This document shows positions 9,016 to 18,663 of a DNA stretch of 64,000 bases, piece after piece. The notes below the pieces were generated by a model. That model saw only the letters and a program-made list of their open reading frames with translations, did no database searches and was not told the DNA's origin. A program made the translations under genes and the position numbers. The stretch spans positions 81,528 through 145,527 of the forward strand of contig NZ_JACXXO010000013.1 in the NCBI RefSeq assembly GCF_017980685.1, written 5' to 3'. Origin of the DNA: Pseudomonas iridis. GTDB taxonomy: Bacteria > Pseudomonadota > Gammaproteobacteria > Pseudomonadales > Pseudomonadaceae. Within the stretch, counting starts at the first letter, position 1; each line of letters opens with the position of its first letter.

Positions 9016-10385
9016 TTTTCCCGCTCTCGATCGTCAGTCTGCTCAGTCTGGTCTGCATTGCTTTGCTGGCCAGCCCTTATCCGTATCTGGCGCCGGGGGC
9101 AGTCCTGGGCCTGGTGGGGTTTGCCGTGTTGTATCGCAAGCCGTCCTGGGGCTTGCTCGGCATCGCCGCCCTGGTGCCGTTCGAAGGTTTTTTCAAAGAC
9201 AACATGCTGTCCGGGAGCAAGCTGATCGGCGCATCACTGGCGGTGATCCTGATGCTGCAACTGGCGCTGCACCAGATTCCCTCGGAGCGCCTGCGCAGTA
9301 ATATCTGGCGCTACCTGATCTGGTTCATGGTTCTGTACTTTCTGAGCCTGTTCAACACCGATGACATGGGCATGTCGCTGGGGCATCTGCGCGAACTCGG
9401 CGTCGGTCTGATCCTGTTTGTCATCACCCTGCTGATCGGCCGCGAGCTTAACCTCGACCTGTTCGCCCGATTGGTGACCCTGGCGGTCAGCACCACCAGC
9501 GCCATGGCGATGTTCTCAAGCAAATTCCAGGACCAGGGCCGCGCCGCCGGGCTGCTTGAAGATCCCAACGCGTTCGCCCTGCTGATCGCCTTCGCCATTC
9601 CACTGGGCCTGCTGCTGGTGATCCGCAGCCCGAACCTGTGGCATCGGTTGTTCTGGGGCGGTTGCTGCCTGCTGCTGCTGGGCGGCATGACCAAAACCGA
9701 GTCGCGTTCCGGGCTGGTGGTGCTGGCGCTGAGTCTGTTGATCGGCTGCTGGCACTACCGCGCGCAACTGACGCGGATTCGCCCACGGCATTTGGGTTTT
9801 GCCATGCTTGGCGCGGCCATCGTGATTCCATTGGCGATCTATGCGATGCCTGCCGGTTACCTCGCGCGCATTCAATCGCTGAGCGTGCTGAGCGCGGGCG
9901 CCAAGGGCCACAACGACGAATCCCTGGGTCGCCGCGCCTCGTACATCGTGGTCGGCAGCCAGATGATCCGCGAGAACCCGCTGCTCGGCTCCGGCCCCGG
10001 GACGTTCCCGCTGCACTACGCGACCACCGGATACGCCAAGGCGTTTTCCGCCAACCGCAAGATCGGCGACCTGTACCGCCGTGCGCACAACACCTACCTG
10101 GAAATCTTCAGCGAACTCGGGGTCCCTGCCGGACTGCTGTTTGTCGGGATGCTGGGTCTTGGGTTGTACAACCTGATCCGTGCGCGGGCCGCCTGGATGC
10201 TGCGCCGCGACTGGCAGCAGGCGGATCTGATGACGCATCTAGGCGTGAGTTTTCTGTCGCTGACACTGTTTCTGATGTTTCTCAGCGCACCGAACCAGAA
10301 ATACGTGTGGATCATGCTCGCCATGACGAGCGTTCTGCGCCTCAAAGCCGAACAAGCGCCATTGACGAAGGAGGCCCGCGCATGA
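9012..10385 (+). CDS. O-antigen ligase/polymerase-like membrane protein (Wzy candidate)
   Basis: This 457-aa protein is hydrophobic throughout, with about ten or more membrane segments. A loop contains TKTESRSGLVVLALS, matching the conserved SRSG block of the Wzy_C (O-antigen ligase) family. A large periplasmic loop after it holds GSGPGTFPLHY and AHNTYLEIFSELG. In this operon it is the only candidate repeat-unit polymerase, acting in the inner membrane on lipid-linked units delivered by the flippase at 13493. Family assignment is good. Polymerase rather than ligase function is inferred from context. Confidence 0.85.
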   Translation: MIFPLSIVSLLSLVCIALLASPYPYLAPGAVLGLVGFAVLYRKPSWGLLGIAALVPFEGFFKDNMLSGSKLIGASLAVILMLQLALHQIPSERLRSNIWRYLIWFMVLYFLSLFNTDDMGMSLGHLRELGVGLILFVITLLIGRELNLDLFARLVTLAVSTTSAMAMFSSKFQDQGRAAGLLEDPNAFALLIAFAIPLGLLLVIRSPNLWHRLFWGGCCLLLLGGMTKTESRSGLVVLALSLLIGCWHYRAQLTRIRPRHLGFAMLGAAIVIPLAIYAMPAGYLARIQSLSVLSAGAKGHNDESLGRRASYIVVGSQMIRENPLLGSGPGTFPLHYATTGYAKAFSANRKIGDLYRRAHNTYLEIFSELGVPAGLLFVGMLGLGLYNLIRARAAWMLRRDWQQADLMTHLGVSFLSLTLFLMFLSAPNQKYVWIMLAMTSVLRLKAEQAPLTKEARA

Positions 10386-11350
10386 GCCGGATCAGTATCG
10401 TCATTCCGATGTACAACGAGGCCCGGCACATTGGGCGCACGCTGCTCGCTGCGCAAAAAGCCGCGCACGCCGCCAATGTCGAGTGCGAATTGATCGTGGT
10501 CGACAACGGTTCGAGCGATCAGGGCCCGCAGATTGCCCGGCAGTTCGGCGCTCAGGTGCTGGTGATGCCGGGCCTGTTGATCGGCGCGTTGCGCAATCGC
10601 GGCACGGCGATCGCCAGCGGTGAATGGCTGGCGTTCATCGACGCAGACGTCGAGATGCCGGAAGACTGGCTTACCCCACTGTTCGACATCGAAGCCAGCG
10701 GCCAGGCCGATGTTTTTGGCCTCGATCTGCACACGCCCGCCGCCGCGCCGTGGTACGCCACCGCATGGCAGCGCCGCACGTTGCGTCCAACCGACCACGC
10801 CAGCCATGTCGTCGATTGGCTGCCCAGTTCCAACCTGTTGATGCGCCGGCACTGGTTCGACAAGGTCGGCGGTTTCAACGAAAGCCTGCGTACCGGCGAA
10901 GACAAGGAATTCACCTTGCGCCTGCGCGAGCACGGTGCACGCCTGCTGTCGGTCAATGAGCAGGTCGCGTTGCACTGGGGCTACGAAATGAACTGGCGCG
11001 AGTGGATGGGCAAGGAGATGTGGCGTCAGGGCAGTCATCTGCAACTGCTGCGTACCCATGGCTTGAGCCTGCGCCTGCTGCGCTTCCCCCTGCTGTCGAT
11101 CGCGGTTTGGGTTCTGGATTTTCTGGCGATTTCGGCACTGCTCGACGGCTTCCCGCATCACGCGTCACTGATGGTCTCCTTGACCCTGCTGCCCGGCCTG
11201 GTATTGAGCATTCGCCAGAGCATCAAACACCGAAACATCGGCCTGACCCTGCAATTGTGGGGCTTGCACTGGATGCGCCTGCACCTGGCCGGTGCCGCGT
11301 TCATTCTGAGTCTGTGTCATTGGAACGCCAGGAGGCCTGCCCGTGGCTGA
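10382..11350 (+). CDS. Glycosyltransferase family 2
   Basis: This 322-aa GT-A enzyme begins at ATG 10382, overlapping the preceding stop (ATGA), though the frame is open far upstream. The nucleotide-binding VIPMYNEARHIG is at the N-terminus, ELIVVDNGSSD follows, the metal-binding DAD is in FIDADVEMPEDW, and the acceptor region has TGEDKEFTLRLREHG. Hydrophobic stretches near the C-terminus suggest membrane association. It should add a sugar to the repeat unit from the cytoplasmic side. Confidence 0.88.
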   Translation: MSRISIVIPMYNEARHIGRTLLAAQKAAHAANVECELIVVDNGSSDQGPQIARQFGAQVLVMPGLLIGALRNRGTAIASGEWLAFIDADVEMPEDWLTPLFDIEASGQADVFGLDLHTPAAAPWYATAWQRRTLRPTDHASHVVDWLPSSNLLMRRHWFDKVGGFNESLRTGEDKEFTLRLREHGARLLSVNEQVALHWGYEMNWREWMGKEMWRQGSHLQLLRTHGLSLRLLRFPLLSIAVWVLDFLAISALLDGFPHHASLMVSLTLLPGLVLSIRQSIKHRNIGLTLQLWGLHWMRLHLAGAAFILSLCHWNARRPARG

Positions 11351-12479
11351 ATTCATTTTCTGGATGTGCCTGTTACTGCCGGTCTACGCCTATCTCGGCT
11401 ATCCGCTGCTGCTGACGCTTCTGGCGCCGCTGTTCCCGGCCTGGCGCCATACTCCGGCGCCGCCGCTGAACATCAGCATCGTGATCGCCGCGCACAACGA
11501 GGCGCGGCACATCGAGCACAAATTGCGCACGCTGCTGGCTCAGGATTATCAGCCGGCAACGTTGCAGATCATCCTCGCCAGCGATGGCTCGACGGATGAC
11601 ACCGTGGCTTGCGCGGGCAAAGTGGTCGACCCGCGCATCACCGTGCTCGACCTGCCCCGCCAGGGCAAGGCCGCGACCCTGAATGCCGGCGCCGCGCTGA
11701 GTACCGGCGATATTCTGGTGTTCACCGATGCCGACAATCAATGGTCACGCGACACCCTCGGCCACTTGCTCGCGCCGTTGAGCGATCCGCAAGTTGGCGC
11801 CTGTGCCGGGCACATGGTGATTCCGGTCACCGGCGGGGGCCTGAGCGTCGGTGACAGCCTGTACCGGCACTACGAAGGCTGGCTGCGCCGCGTGGAGAAT
11901 CGCACCGGTTGCATGGTCTCCGCCGATGGCGCCCTGCTCGCTCTGCGCGGCGAGCTGTTCCAGAACGTACCAGCGGAGGTCAACGACGATTTCTTTATCA
12001 GCACCTGCGCGCCGGTGGCACGCAAACGCATCGTCTACGTGCCCGAAGCGCAAGTGATCGACCATGGCGTCGATGAGGCGGGCAAGCAGTTTCGTCGGCG
12101 TCAGCGCGTTACAGTCGGCGGCTTGCAGAGCCTGGCGCAACGCAGCGAGCTGCTCAATCCGTTCAAGCATGGCCTGTATTCGATCGCGTTGATCAGCCAC
12201 AAATTGATCCGCCGACTGGCGCCCGTGCTGTTGCTGCCGTTGCTGCTGAGCAACTTCTGGCTGTGGCAAGAACACGGCTTTTATCGCTTGAGCCTGATCG
12301 CGCAGCTGATCGGCTACACGATCGCCATCGCCGGCCTGCTCGATTCGCAACACCGTTTGCCCAAACCATTCCGTCTGGCGGCGTTTTTGCTGGTCACCCT
12401 GGCGGGCATGAGCCTCGGCCTGTGGCAGTTCCTGCGCGGCCAGCGGTATGCCCAGTGGAATCCGGAACAGAACCGATAA
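11343..12479 (+). CDS. Membrane-bound processive-type glycosyltransferase family 2
   Basis: This 378-aa protein has an N-terminal TM segment, then a GT-A domain with VIAAHNEARHIE, ILASDGSTDD, FTDADNQWSRD and NDDFFIST, an R-rich RRRQRV segment in the place of the Q/RxxRW motif, and several C-terminal TM helices. That is the layout of hyaluronan/chitin-synthase-like glycosyltransferases. It may elongate the repeat with more than one sugar or simply be membrane-anchored. The start is GTG 11343, seven bases after GGAGG, overlapping the previous gene by 8 bp. Confidence 0.88.
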   Translation: MAEFIFWMCLLLPVYAYLGYPLLLTLLAPLFPAWRHTPAPPLNISIVIAAHNEARHIEHKLRTLLAQDYQPATLQIILASDGSTDDTVACAGKVVDPRITVLDLPRQGKAATLNAGAALSTGDILVFTDADNQWSRDTLGHLLAPLSDPQVGACAGHMVIPVTGGGLSVGDSLYRHYEGWLRRVENRTGCMVSADGALLALRGELFQNVPAEVNDDFFISTCAPVARKRIVYVPEAQVIDHGVDEAGKQFRRRQRVTVGGLQSLAQRSELLNPFKHGLYSIALISHKLIRRLAPVLLLPLLLSNFWLWQEHGFYRLSLIAQLIGYTIAIAGLLDSQHRLPKPFRLAAFLLVTLAGMSLGLWQFLRGQRYAQWNPEQNR

Positions 12480-12494
12480 AAAAGGACTCAGGCC

Positions 12495-13496
12495 ATGGCG
12501 ATAAAACAACTTCTAAAACGCACCAGTGGCTGGCTCTATCTCAATTCGTCCGTGGGCCGCAATCAGCTGCACGGCGCCGGGGTGATCCTGATGCTGCATC
12601 GGGTGCTGGCCAACGACCGCGCCGCTGACCTGCCGCACCGCAACGAGTTGTGCGTCGGCCCAAAAGCGTTCGAGCACTTGCTGGTGTGGCTGCGCAGGCA
12701 TTTCGATTGCGTGCCGTTGATGGAGGTTCTGCAGCCCAATTCGCTGCGCACCGAACGACCACGGGTGGCGCTGACCTTCGACGACGGCTGGCGTGACAAC
12801 GCGGTCAACGCCTTCCCCCTGCTGCAAAAACATCAGGTGCCGGCAAGCATTTTCCTCTCCACCGACTTCATCGGCAGCCACCAGCGCTTCTGGTGGGAAA
12901 GCCTGGGTGAAACGCTGTGGGGCAGCCATGGCGACAAGGCGCGGATGCATTTGATCGAATGCCTGCGCGTCTGCGGCCATCCCTTGCCGGTGCTGGTCGA
13001 TGACATCGATGTCGACCGCCGAAGCCTGGCGCTGCTGCATTACCTGCAAAGCCTCAAGAGCCTTGCACCGCACGAGCTGGATCGCCTGACCGACGAATGC
13101 CCGCAGGACTCGCAACCGCAAGCGCTGGACTGGCATCAGGTGCGCGCACTCGAAGCTTCGGGGCTGGTGCGGTTCGGCCCGCACGGCGCCAGTCACGCGA
13201 TCCTCACGGGTCTGGATGATGTGCGCCTGGGCGAAGAAATCAAGCGCAGCCGCGATGCCCTGTACAACGGCTGCAACCGGCCCTTACCGGTGTATTGCTA
13301 CCCCAATGGCGATAACGATGAACGCGTGCGCCAACAGATTGCCGATCACGATTACCCGTTTGCGCTGGGCACCGGCACCGGCATTTATCGCGGTGAAGGC
13401 GACCCGCTGAACCTGCCGCGTTTCGGCGTCAGTCAACGCACCGCGCGCAATCCGGAACTGCTGTCGTGGCGGATTTATCGCGGGGCACGGCCATGA
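12495..13496 (+). CDS. Polysaccharide deacetylase family protein (NodB-like)
   Basis: This 333-aa protein carries the NodB-type TFDDGWRDN motif at about residues 94-102, with the Asp pair used for metal binding and catalysis. VPASIFLSTDFIG follows, then an RFGPHGASHAILT segment that fits the His-containing metal motif. It has no obvious signal peptide, so it may act on lipid-linked precursors on the cytoplasmic side. It would remove N- or O-acyl groups from the glycan. The middle region (about 130-215) is longer than in minimal NodB domains. It overlaps the next gene by 4 bp. Confidence 0.88.
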   Translation: MAIKQLLKRTSGWLYLNSSVGRNQLHGAGVILMLHRVLANDRAADLPHRNELCVGPKAFEHLLVWLRRHFDCVPLMEVLQPNSLRTERPRVALTFDDGWRDNAVNAFPLLQKHQVPASIFLSTDFIGSHQRFWWESLGETLWGSHGDKARMHLIECLRVCGHPLPVLVDDIDVDRRSLALLHYLQSLKSLAPHELDRLTDECPQDSQPQALDWHQVRALEASGLVRFGPHGASHAILTGLDDVRLGEEIKRSRDALYNGCNRPLPVYCYPNGDNDERVRQQIADHDYPFALGTGTGIYRGEGDPLNLPRFGVSQRTARNPELLSWRIYRGARP

Positions 13497-14797
13497 GCCG
13501 CAACCACTATCTCAAACATTTGGCGCTGAGCATGGGCACCAAACTGGCGATGATCGCCCTGCGCCTGCTGCGCAACGTGCTGCTGGCGCGGATCCTCGGG
13601 CCCAGTGAGCGTGGCTTGTTTGCGCTACTGAGTACCTTGCCCGACCTGATCAGCGCCGCCACCAGTGGCGGGCTGAACTCGGCGGTCGGTTATCAAGCGG
13701 CCAAGCAACGACCGATGGGGTTGTTGCTCGCTCAGGTGCTGGTGTTCGGCTGTCTGCTGGCGGGGCTGCTGACCTTGCTGGTGGTGGCGCTGGTGCGTGA
13801 GTTCGGTACTGAACTCGACATCACGATGCAACTCGGCCTGCTCGCCTGGTTGTTGCTGCTGGCGGTGCCGCTGACCGTACTCAAAAGCGGCCTGCTGACA
13901 TTGCACAACGCTTCCGGCGGCGTGGTCGCGTTCAACGTCTTGCGCCTGACCGAATCGCTGGCGCCGCTGCTGCTGTTTCTTGCGCTGTTCTGGATGTGGA
14001 AAAGTGCTGCGCTGGAAGCGGCGCTGATCAGTTGGCTGGCCGGGATCAGTCTGGTGGTACTGGCCGGTTGGGTCTGGCTCAAACGTGCGCACCCGATGCA
14101 GCTGCAATGGGACCGTGCCAGCCAGAACGAGCTGCTGCGCTTCAGCGCCCGCAGCCATCCGGACCTGTTGTTCCAGCAAGTGATTCTGCGCTCGGATTAC
14201 CTGTTCATCGGCGCCCTGCTGGGCAGCACCGCGCTCGGCCATTACGCCATGGCCAGCGCCGCCGCCGAACTGCTGCTGATCGTTCCCGAGGCGGTGACCA
14301 CGCCGCTGATGAAGCGCCTGCTGCAACAGGATGCAGGCATGGACAAAGTCACCCCGCTGGCCCTGCGCCTGACCGCCACGGTGATGCTCGGCGCCTGCCT
14401 GACCATGGCCGTGATCGGCGAATGGTTGATCATCACGCTGTTCGGCGTGGCGTATCAACCGGCCTATCCGGCGCTGCTGGCCTTGCTGCCGGGCCTGCTG
14501 GGTCTGTGCTACGCGAGCATTCTGCGCCTGGATCTGATTGGCAAGGATCGTCCCGGCACGGTGTCGTTGCTGATGGGCCTCGGCGCCCTGCTCAATCTGG
14601 CGCTGAACCTGGTGTTGATTCCGGCTTACGGCATCGTCGGCGCCGCAGCGGCATCGTCGATTGCCTATCTGGCGGTGACCGTGGCGATGCTGGTGCTCTA
14701 TTGCCGTTTGAGCGGCGTAGCGTTCTGGCACACCCTGATCATCCTGCCCCGTGACGTGCTGCCGATGCTGCAGATCCTGCAACGGAAGGCCGCATGA
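13493..14797 (+). CDS. Polysaccharide repeat-unit flippase (Wzx/MATE-like)
   Basis: This 434-aa protein is almost entirely hydrophobic, with about 12 predicted membrane helices, and starts in the pattern of oligosaccharide flippases: LSMGTKLAMIALRLLRNVLLARILGPSERG. It would move the undecaprenyl-linked repeat unit to the periplasmic face for polymerisation. The start is ATG 13493, overlapping the deacetylase stop (ATGA); an upstream in-frame start at 13466 would lie inside that gene. The stop overlaps the next start by 4 bp. Confidence 0.9.
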   Translation: MSRNHYLKHLALSMGTKLAMIALRLLRNVLLARILGPSERGLFALLSTLPDLISAATSGGLNSAVGYQAAKQRPMGLLLAQVLVFGCLLAGLLTLLVVALVREFGTELDITMQLGLLAWLLLLAVPLTVLKSGLLTLHNASGGVVAFNVLRLTESLAPLLLFLALFWMWKSAALEAALISWLAGISLVVLAGWVWLKRAHPMQLQWDRASQNELLRFSARSHPDLLFQQVILRSDYLFIGALLGSTALGHYAMASAAAELLLIVPEAVTTPLMKRLLQQDAGMDKVTPLALRLTATVMLGACLTMAVIGEWLIITLFGVAYQPAYPALLALLPGLLGLCYASILRLDLIGKDRPGTVSLLMGLGALLNLALNLVLIPAYGIVGAAAASSIAYLAVTVAMLVLYCRLSGVAFWHTLIILPRDVLPMLQILQRKAA

Positions 14798-16713
14798 AAG
14801 GCCTGGCCCTGCTGTTCGGCGTCAGCCTGTCGCTCGACGCCTTCGCCGCGTCGATGCGCTGGGGCGAGATTCGCGACGGCAGTCTGTACCTGCAAGCGGA
14901 TCGCCCGGACAAGGTGACAGTACGATGGGTGCCGGCATGGCAGGCCGAGGCCAATGAAGAACATCTGTATCTGCTCGACGGTCAGGGCAAATTGCAGGGC
15001 GAACGGCTGATCAAAGCCAGCGAAACTCGCGGTTCACAGACCTGGACTTTGCTGCCCGGAGCTGCAAGCAGTCGACTGGAAATCCCCGGCTATAGCTTTC
15101 GGGGTTATCGGATTGAACATGACAAAAAAACCGTGGCGCTGTTCGCCCCGGCCAAAGTGCATTTCAGCGCCGAAACGCGTAACGGCGACGAGTTGTATTT
15201 CAAAGTAGCCGCCGGCGAGCGCGCGGTGCTGGCCGGCAAGTTTCATGGCGGCGTCAGCGGTTTGCAGGCACAGCGGGTCGGCGATAAGCAAACGCTGACG
15301 CTGGCACTCAAACCCTATCGCGCCTATTGGCAGTTCGATCAGGTCGCACTGCCGGTCAGCCAACAAGAACAAGTCTGGCGCTTGCGTTTGCAAGGGAGCG
15401 GCAAAGCAGCGTTCTGGCTCGACGGCACCGCCAACCTGTTTGCGCAAACTGCGCAGCAGCTCAAACCACTGCGCGAAGACGTCGGCCAGATTCACCTGGT
15501 TCTGCACGACGAAGTCCTCGGCCGCACGCCCGATCTGGGCATTGCCCTGCCTTATGTGATGCCGCCGCCGGCCAGTCATGCTGCGCTCGATGCGCTGAAA
15601 CCGACGGCGGCGAGTTACTACAGCTTCGTCGACGTCACGGCGAAGAACCCGCATTTCGAAGACGCATTCCGTCAGGTCTATCAGGAGCGTTTCGGCATCC
15701 GACAGGACATCACCCTGCTCGCCGGCAGTCAGCGTCAGGCCGATCTGCGCGCCGATGTACAAAGCAACAGCGGCCTCGATGCGTGGCTTGCCGGCACTCG
15801 GGCACTGGGTGGCAAAGGCACTCATTACATTGGTTTCGCCGATGAGCCGAACCTCAATTATTCGAGCTATGCGCAGTACCAGGCGATTTTCACCAGCATG
15901 GCCCGGCAAGTGCGCAGTGATCCGGCGAATGCCAAGGCCGGCGTGCGCATCGCCATGCCGGCCAGTTCACGGCTGGTCAACGGGCCGTTCGCCGACAACG
16001 CGGCGGACAAGCGCGGCATCGATTGGGCGCGGCGTTTGCTGAGTGAGTCCGCCGATCAGGTCGATGCGCTCGCGTGGCACGAATGGATGATCCGCGACCT
16101 GCTCGCCACCCGCGTCTACCGCGACAGCGTGCGCCGCGCTGCCGAACTGGTCGGCCTCGATGGCAATGGCCAGCCGCGCAAAGCCTTGCTGCTCGATCAG
16201 ACCAATATGTCCAGCGGCTCCAGCCTCAGCCCCTACGATCAGGACACCCATTACGCCTCGCTGTGGTGGGCATCAGTGGTGATCAACGCCTCGCAGGATG
16301 GTTTGCTGACGATGCTCAACTGGTTCCAGGCCGCCGATGAGCCGCAGTACCCCAAGGGCATGTTGCGAGTGCTCGGCGACGATCATTTCGAACTGAAACC
16401 GGTGGGGCTGGCCCAGCAGTTCATCGCGCAGCATTGGCTGCAGCAAGTGCTGCAGCTGGACACCGATGGTTTTGAAGTCGATGTACTGGCGATGGCCGAC
16501 GGCGAGCAGCGTGGCTTGCTCGGGGTGAACAAAGGCACGCGATTGCAGCGTGTGGAACTGAGCGGTGCCAGGTGCCCGTTGAACAAAGGTGCGTTGCGTT
16601 ATTTCGGCGCCGACAACCGCAGCCGCGACGCACCGTTTCACTGCGAGGACGGTCGCGTGCGTTTCGCGTTGCCAGGACAAACCCTGTTCGCCCTGCGCTG
16701 GAGCGCCTCATGA
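14794..16713 (+). CDS. Secreted glycoside-hydrolase-like protein of the polysaccharide operon
   Basis: This 639-aa protein has a signal peptide-like N-terminus (about residues 1-19, ending DAFAAS). An N-terminal beta-rich part (to about 250) is followed by a region that reads like a TIM-barrel glycosidase: YYSFVDVTAKNPHFEDAF, GFADEPNLNYSSYAQY (a D-E-P-N resembling the acid/base loop of clan A enzymes) and ALAWHEWMIRD. A second catalytic Glu is not obvious. The C-terminal ~100 residues look like a small beta domain. By position it may trim or release polymer in the periplasm, as PslG does for Psl. I do not recognise the exact family. Confidence 0.6.
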   Translation: MKGLALLFGVSLSLDAFAASMRWGEIRDGSLYLQADRPDKVTVRWVPAWQAEANEEHLYLLDGQGKLQGERLIKASETRGSQTWTLLPGAASSRLEIPGYSFRGYRIEHDKKTVALFAPAKVHFSAETRNGDELYFKVAAGERAVLAGKFHGGVSGLQAQRVGDKQTLTLALKPYRAYWQFDQVALPVSQQEQVWRLRLQGSGKAAFWLDGTANLFAQTAQQLKPLREDVGQIHLVLHDEVLGRTPDLGIALPYVMPPPASHAALDALKPTAASYYSFVDVTAKNPHFEDAFRQVYQERFGIRQDITLLAGSQRQADLRADVQSNSGLDAWLAGTRALGGKGTHYIGFADEPNLNYSSYAQYQAIFTSMARQVRSDPANAKAGVRIAMPASSRLVNGPFADNAADKRGIDWARRLLSESADQVDALAWHEWMIRDLLATRVYRDSVRRAAELVGLDGNGQPRKALLLDQTNMSSGSSLSPYDQDTHYASLWWASVVINASQDGLLTMLNWFQAADEPQYPKGMLRVLGDDHFELKPVGLAQQFIAQHWLQQVLQLDTDGFEVDVLAMADGEQRGLLGVNKGTRLQRVELSGARCPLNKGALRYFGADNRSRDAPFHCEDGRVRFALPGQTLFALRWSAS

Positions 16714-16781
16714 CCGCCCTTTTGATGTTCTGCCGCGCGAGCCTTGAGCCGCGCGATGCGTCGTCATCAGGAGTGAACACC

Positions 16782-17471
16782 ATGAAACTGCTGCGTAACC
16801 TCACTGAACATCTACGGCAGAAAGGACTCACTGCCACCGTAAGAAAAGCCTGGAACCATTACGTCTTTTCCCACCAGGAACTGCTGTGGATGGAGCGCGA
16901 TCTGGCCAGCCCGGTACCGCCGCACAGCCTTAAACCTTATCCGCCATTGCGGGTGGTGAAGATCACGGCAGACAACGCCAGCGCCTTCGCCCGTTATTTC
17001 GGCGACCGCGTCGGCACCATGGCCGAACTGGCCAACGAAGGGCATACCGGGCACATGCACCTGGACGATCAGGGCGATGCCGTGGCGTTCATCTGGGGCA
17101 CCGTGCGGGACTATTTCGACCGGCATTACTACGGCTGCCTGTTCCCGGTGAATGCCGGCGAGTTCTTCGAGTTCGGCGGCGAACTGACCCGTGCCTACTG
17201 GGGCACCGAACTGTCAGTGGATCTGCAGCTGGCGCTGTGGAAAGCCATGGCCGCGCAAGGCTGCGACAAAGTCGTCGACGTCTGCGAATTCCATAACATC
17301 CCGGCGCTCAAGCTGCACCTGCGCATGGGCTATACCGAACAGCAGCGGATCATGAATGTGTACATGCTGTTCGGCCGCTGGCGCTTCTACCGCGAGACCC
17401 GCTACAGCGGCTCGCGCTTGGCAGCGCTGCGCAAACCTTCCCGCCCACCCGTAACGGCCACGGTGAACTGA
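16782..17471 (+). CDS. GNAT-like acyltransferase of the polysaccharide operon (copy 1)
   Basis: This 229-aa protein is closely similar over its whole length to the product of 19541-20233; shared blocks are LLWMERDL, SPVPPH, TMAELA, EGHTGHM, DRHYYGC, GEFFEFGGE and AMAAQGC. The end of the alignable region (VVDVCEFHNIPALKLHLRMGY) resembles the acetyl-CoA-binding and C-terminal strand of GNAT acetyltransferases. It probably acylates the glycan or a precursor. An in-frame ATG at 16710 overlaps the previous stop, but the second copy aligns from 16782, which has AGGAG eight bases upstream, so I use that. Function is inferred. Confidence 0.72.
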   Translation: MKLLRNLTEHLRQKGLTATVRKAWNHYVFSHQELLWMERDLASPVPPHSLKPYPPLRVVKITADNASAFARYFGDRVGTMAELANEGHTGHMHLDDQGDAVAFIWGTVRDYFDRHYYGCLFPVNAGEFFEFGGELTRAYWGTELSVDLQLALWKAMAAQGCDKVVDVCEFHNIPALKLHLRMGYTEQQRIMNVYMLFGRWRFYRETRYSGSRLAALRKPSRPPVTATVN

Positions 17472-17475
17472 GCTT

Positions 17476-18663
17476 ATGGTGATGCGATTCGAATGGCGCA
17501 CTTCATTGTGCGCCGCCGATTTTCCGGCAGCGGCGTATGAAGCATTCCGCCTGCGGGTGACGGACCACACACCGTTCAACCACCTCGGTTGGTTGTGCGC
17601 GGCCGAGCAGACACTTGGCGAGCGTGAGCGCTTGCACATTCTGCTGGGTTGGGACGCGGACGAGTTGCGGCTGTGCCTGCCATTGGTGGCGAGTCGCGAG
17701 CGCTACTTTGGCGTGCCGTTCCGGGTGCTGCATCATTTGGGCTATCCGTTGGCCGATCGACTGGCGCTGCTGTCATTGCTGGGCAGTGAGGACATGTGCA
17801 ACGCCTTGGCGTTGATCCATCAGCGAGTGCCCCATGCGTTGCTGCAACTCAACGAACTGTCCGAACCTGCCGGTGAAGAAAGCGCCCTCACCGAATGGAT
17901 GGCCCGCAGCTCCACGGGTGAACGACGCCTGAGTTGTCGAGTGCCGGTGCACTTGATCAGTGAGGCCGATCATCAGGAAGTCTCCGGCGATCCACGCTAT
18001 AAACTGCGGCGGGCGCGCAAGCGGATTGCGGCGTGTGGCGCCGAGGTACGGCGCATCGTTCCGGACGCGATGTCGATAGGCCCGTTGCTGCAAGCCATCA
18101 GCGAAGTTGAAGCGGTGAGCTGGAAAGGTGACGAAGGTGTCGGCATTTTTGCCAGTGATCGAAGTCGGCAACTGATCGAGCGTGCCTTCATCGCCCTCGC
18201 CGGCCAGGGCCTGGTGCGGCTGGTCACGCTGGAGCTGAACGGGCGTTGCATCAGCTATCGCCTCGGCCTGCTCGAACAGGGCCGGCTCTACGATTACAAC
18301 CTCGCCTTCCTGCCGCAATACGCTGATCTGGGCAGTGGCCGGGTGTTGCTGGAGGAATGGATTCGCTGGGGTCTGGACGAGCATTGGCGCTGGATCGATG
18401 CCTCGCGCGTGAGCCTGGAAAACTCCAGCCATCAACTGCATGAACGCATGACCGGGCAACTGGAGCACTGGCGCTGGAGTTTCTATTCCTGGCGACCCAG
18501 TGGCCTGGCGCTGGGCCTGGCGTTGCGCCTGTGGCATCGACTCAAACCGACCGTGCAACAGTGGCGAGCCCGACGCGCGGCCAAACCCGTTGCACCCACC
18601 GTCAAACCTGCCGCGATCACCCCGGAGGGCGAACATGCCTCGCCAAGTCATAGTCAACGCTGA
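17476..18663 (+). CDS. CelD/BcsL-type GNAT acetyltransferase
   Basis: This 395-aa protein has the two-lobed layout of the Acetyltransf_6 (CelD/FemAB-like) group. It has an N-terminal half with FNHLGWLCAAEQ, a basic KLRRARKRI helix in the middle, and a second half with LNGRCISYRLGLLEQGRLYDYNLAFLPQYADLGSGRVLLEEWIRWG. That last block fits the family's acyl-CoA domain. It would transfer an acyl group to a sugar nucleotide or lipid-linked sugar in the cytoplasm. It starts 5 bp after the previous gene; ATG 17482 is an alternative start. The basic, Pro-rich tail overlaps the next gene by 29 bp in another frame. Confidence 0.75.
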   Translation: MVMRFEWRTSLCAADFPAAAYEAFRLRVTDHTPFNHLGWLCAAEQTLGERERLHILLGWDADELRLCLPLVASRERYFGVPFRVLHHLGYPLADRLALLSLLGSEDMCNALALIHQRVPHALLQLNELSEPAGEESALTEWMARSSTGERRLSCRVPVHLISEADHQEVSGDPRYKLRRARKRIAACGAEVRRIVPDAMSIGPLLQAISEVEAVSWKGDEGVGIFASDRSRQLIERAFIALAGQGLVRLVTLELNGRCISYRLGLLEQGRLYDYNLAFLPQYADLGSGRVLLEEWIRWGLDEHWRWIDASRVSLENSSHQLHERMTGQLEHWRWSFYSWRPSGLALGLALRLWHRLKPTVQQWRARRAAKPVAPTVKPAAITPEGEHASPSHSQR

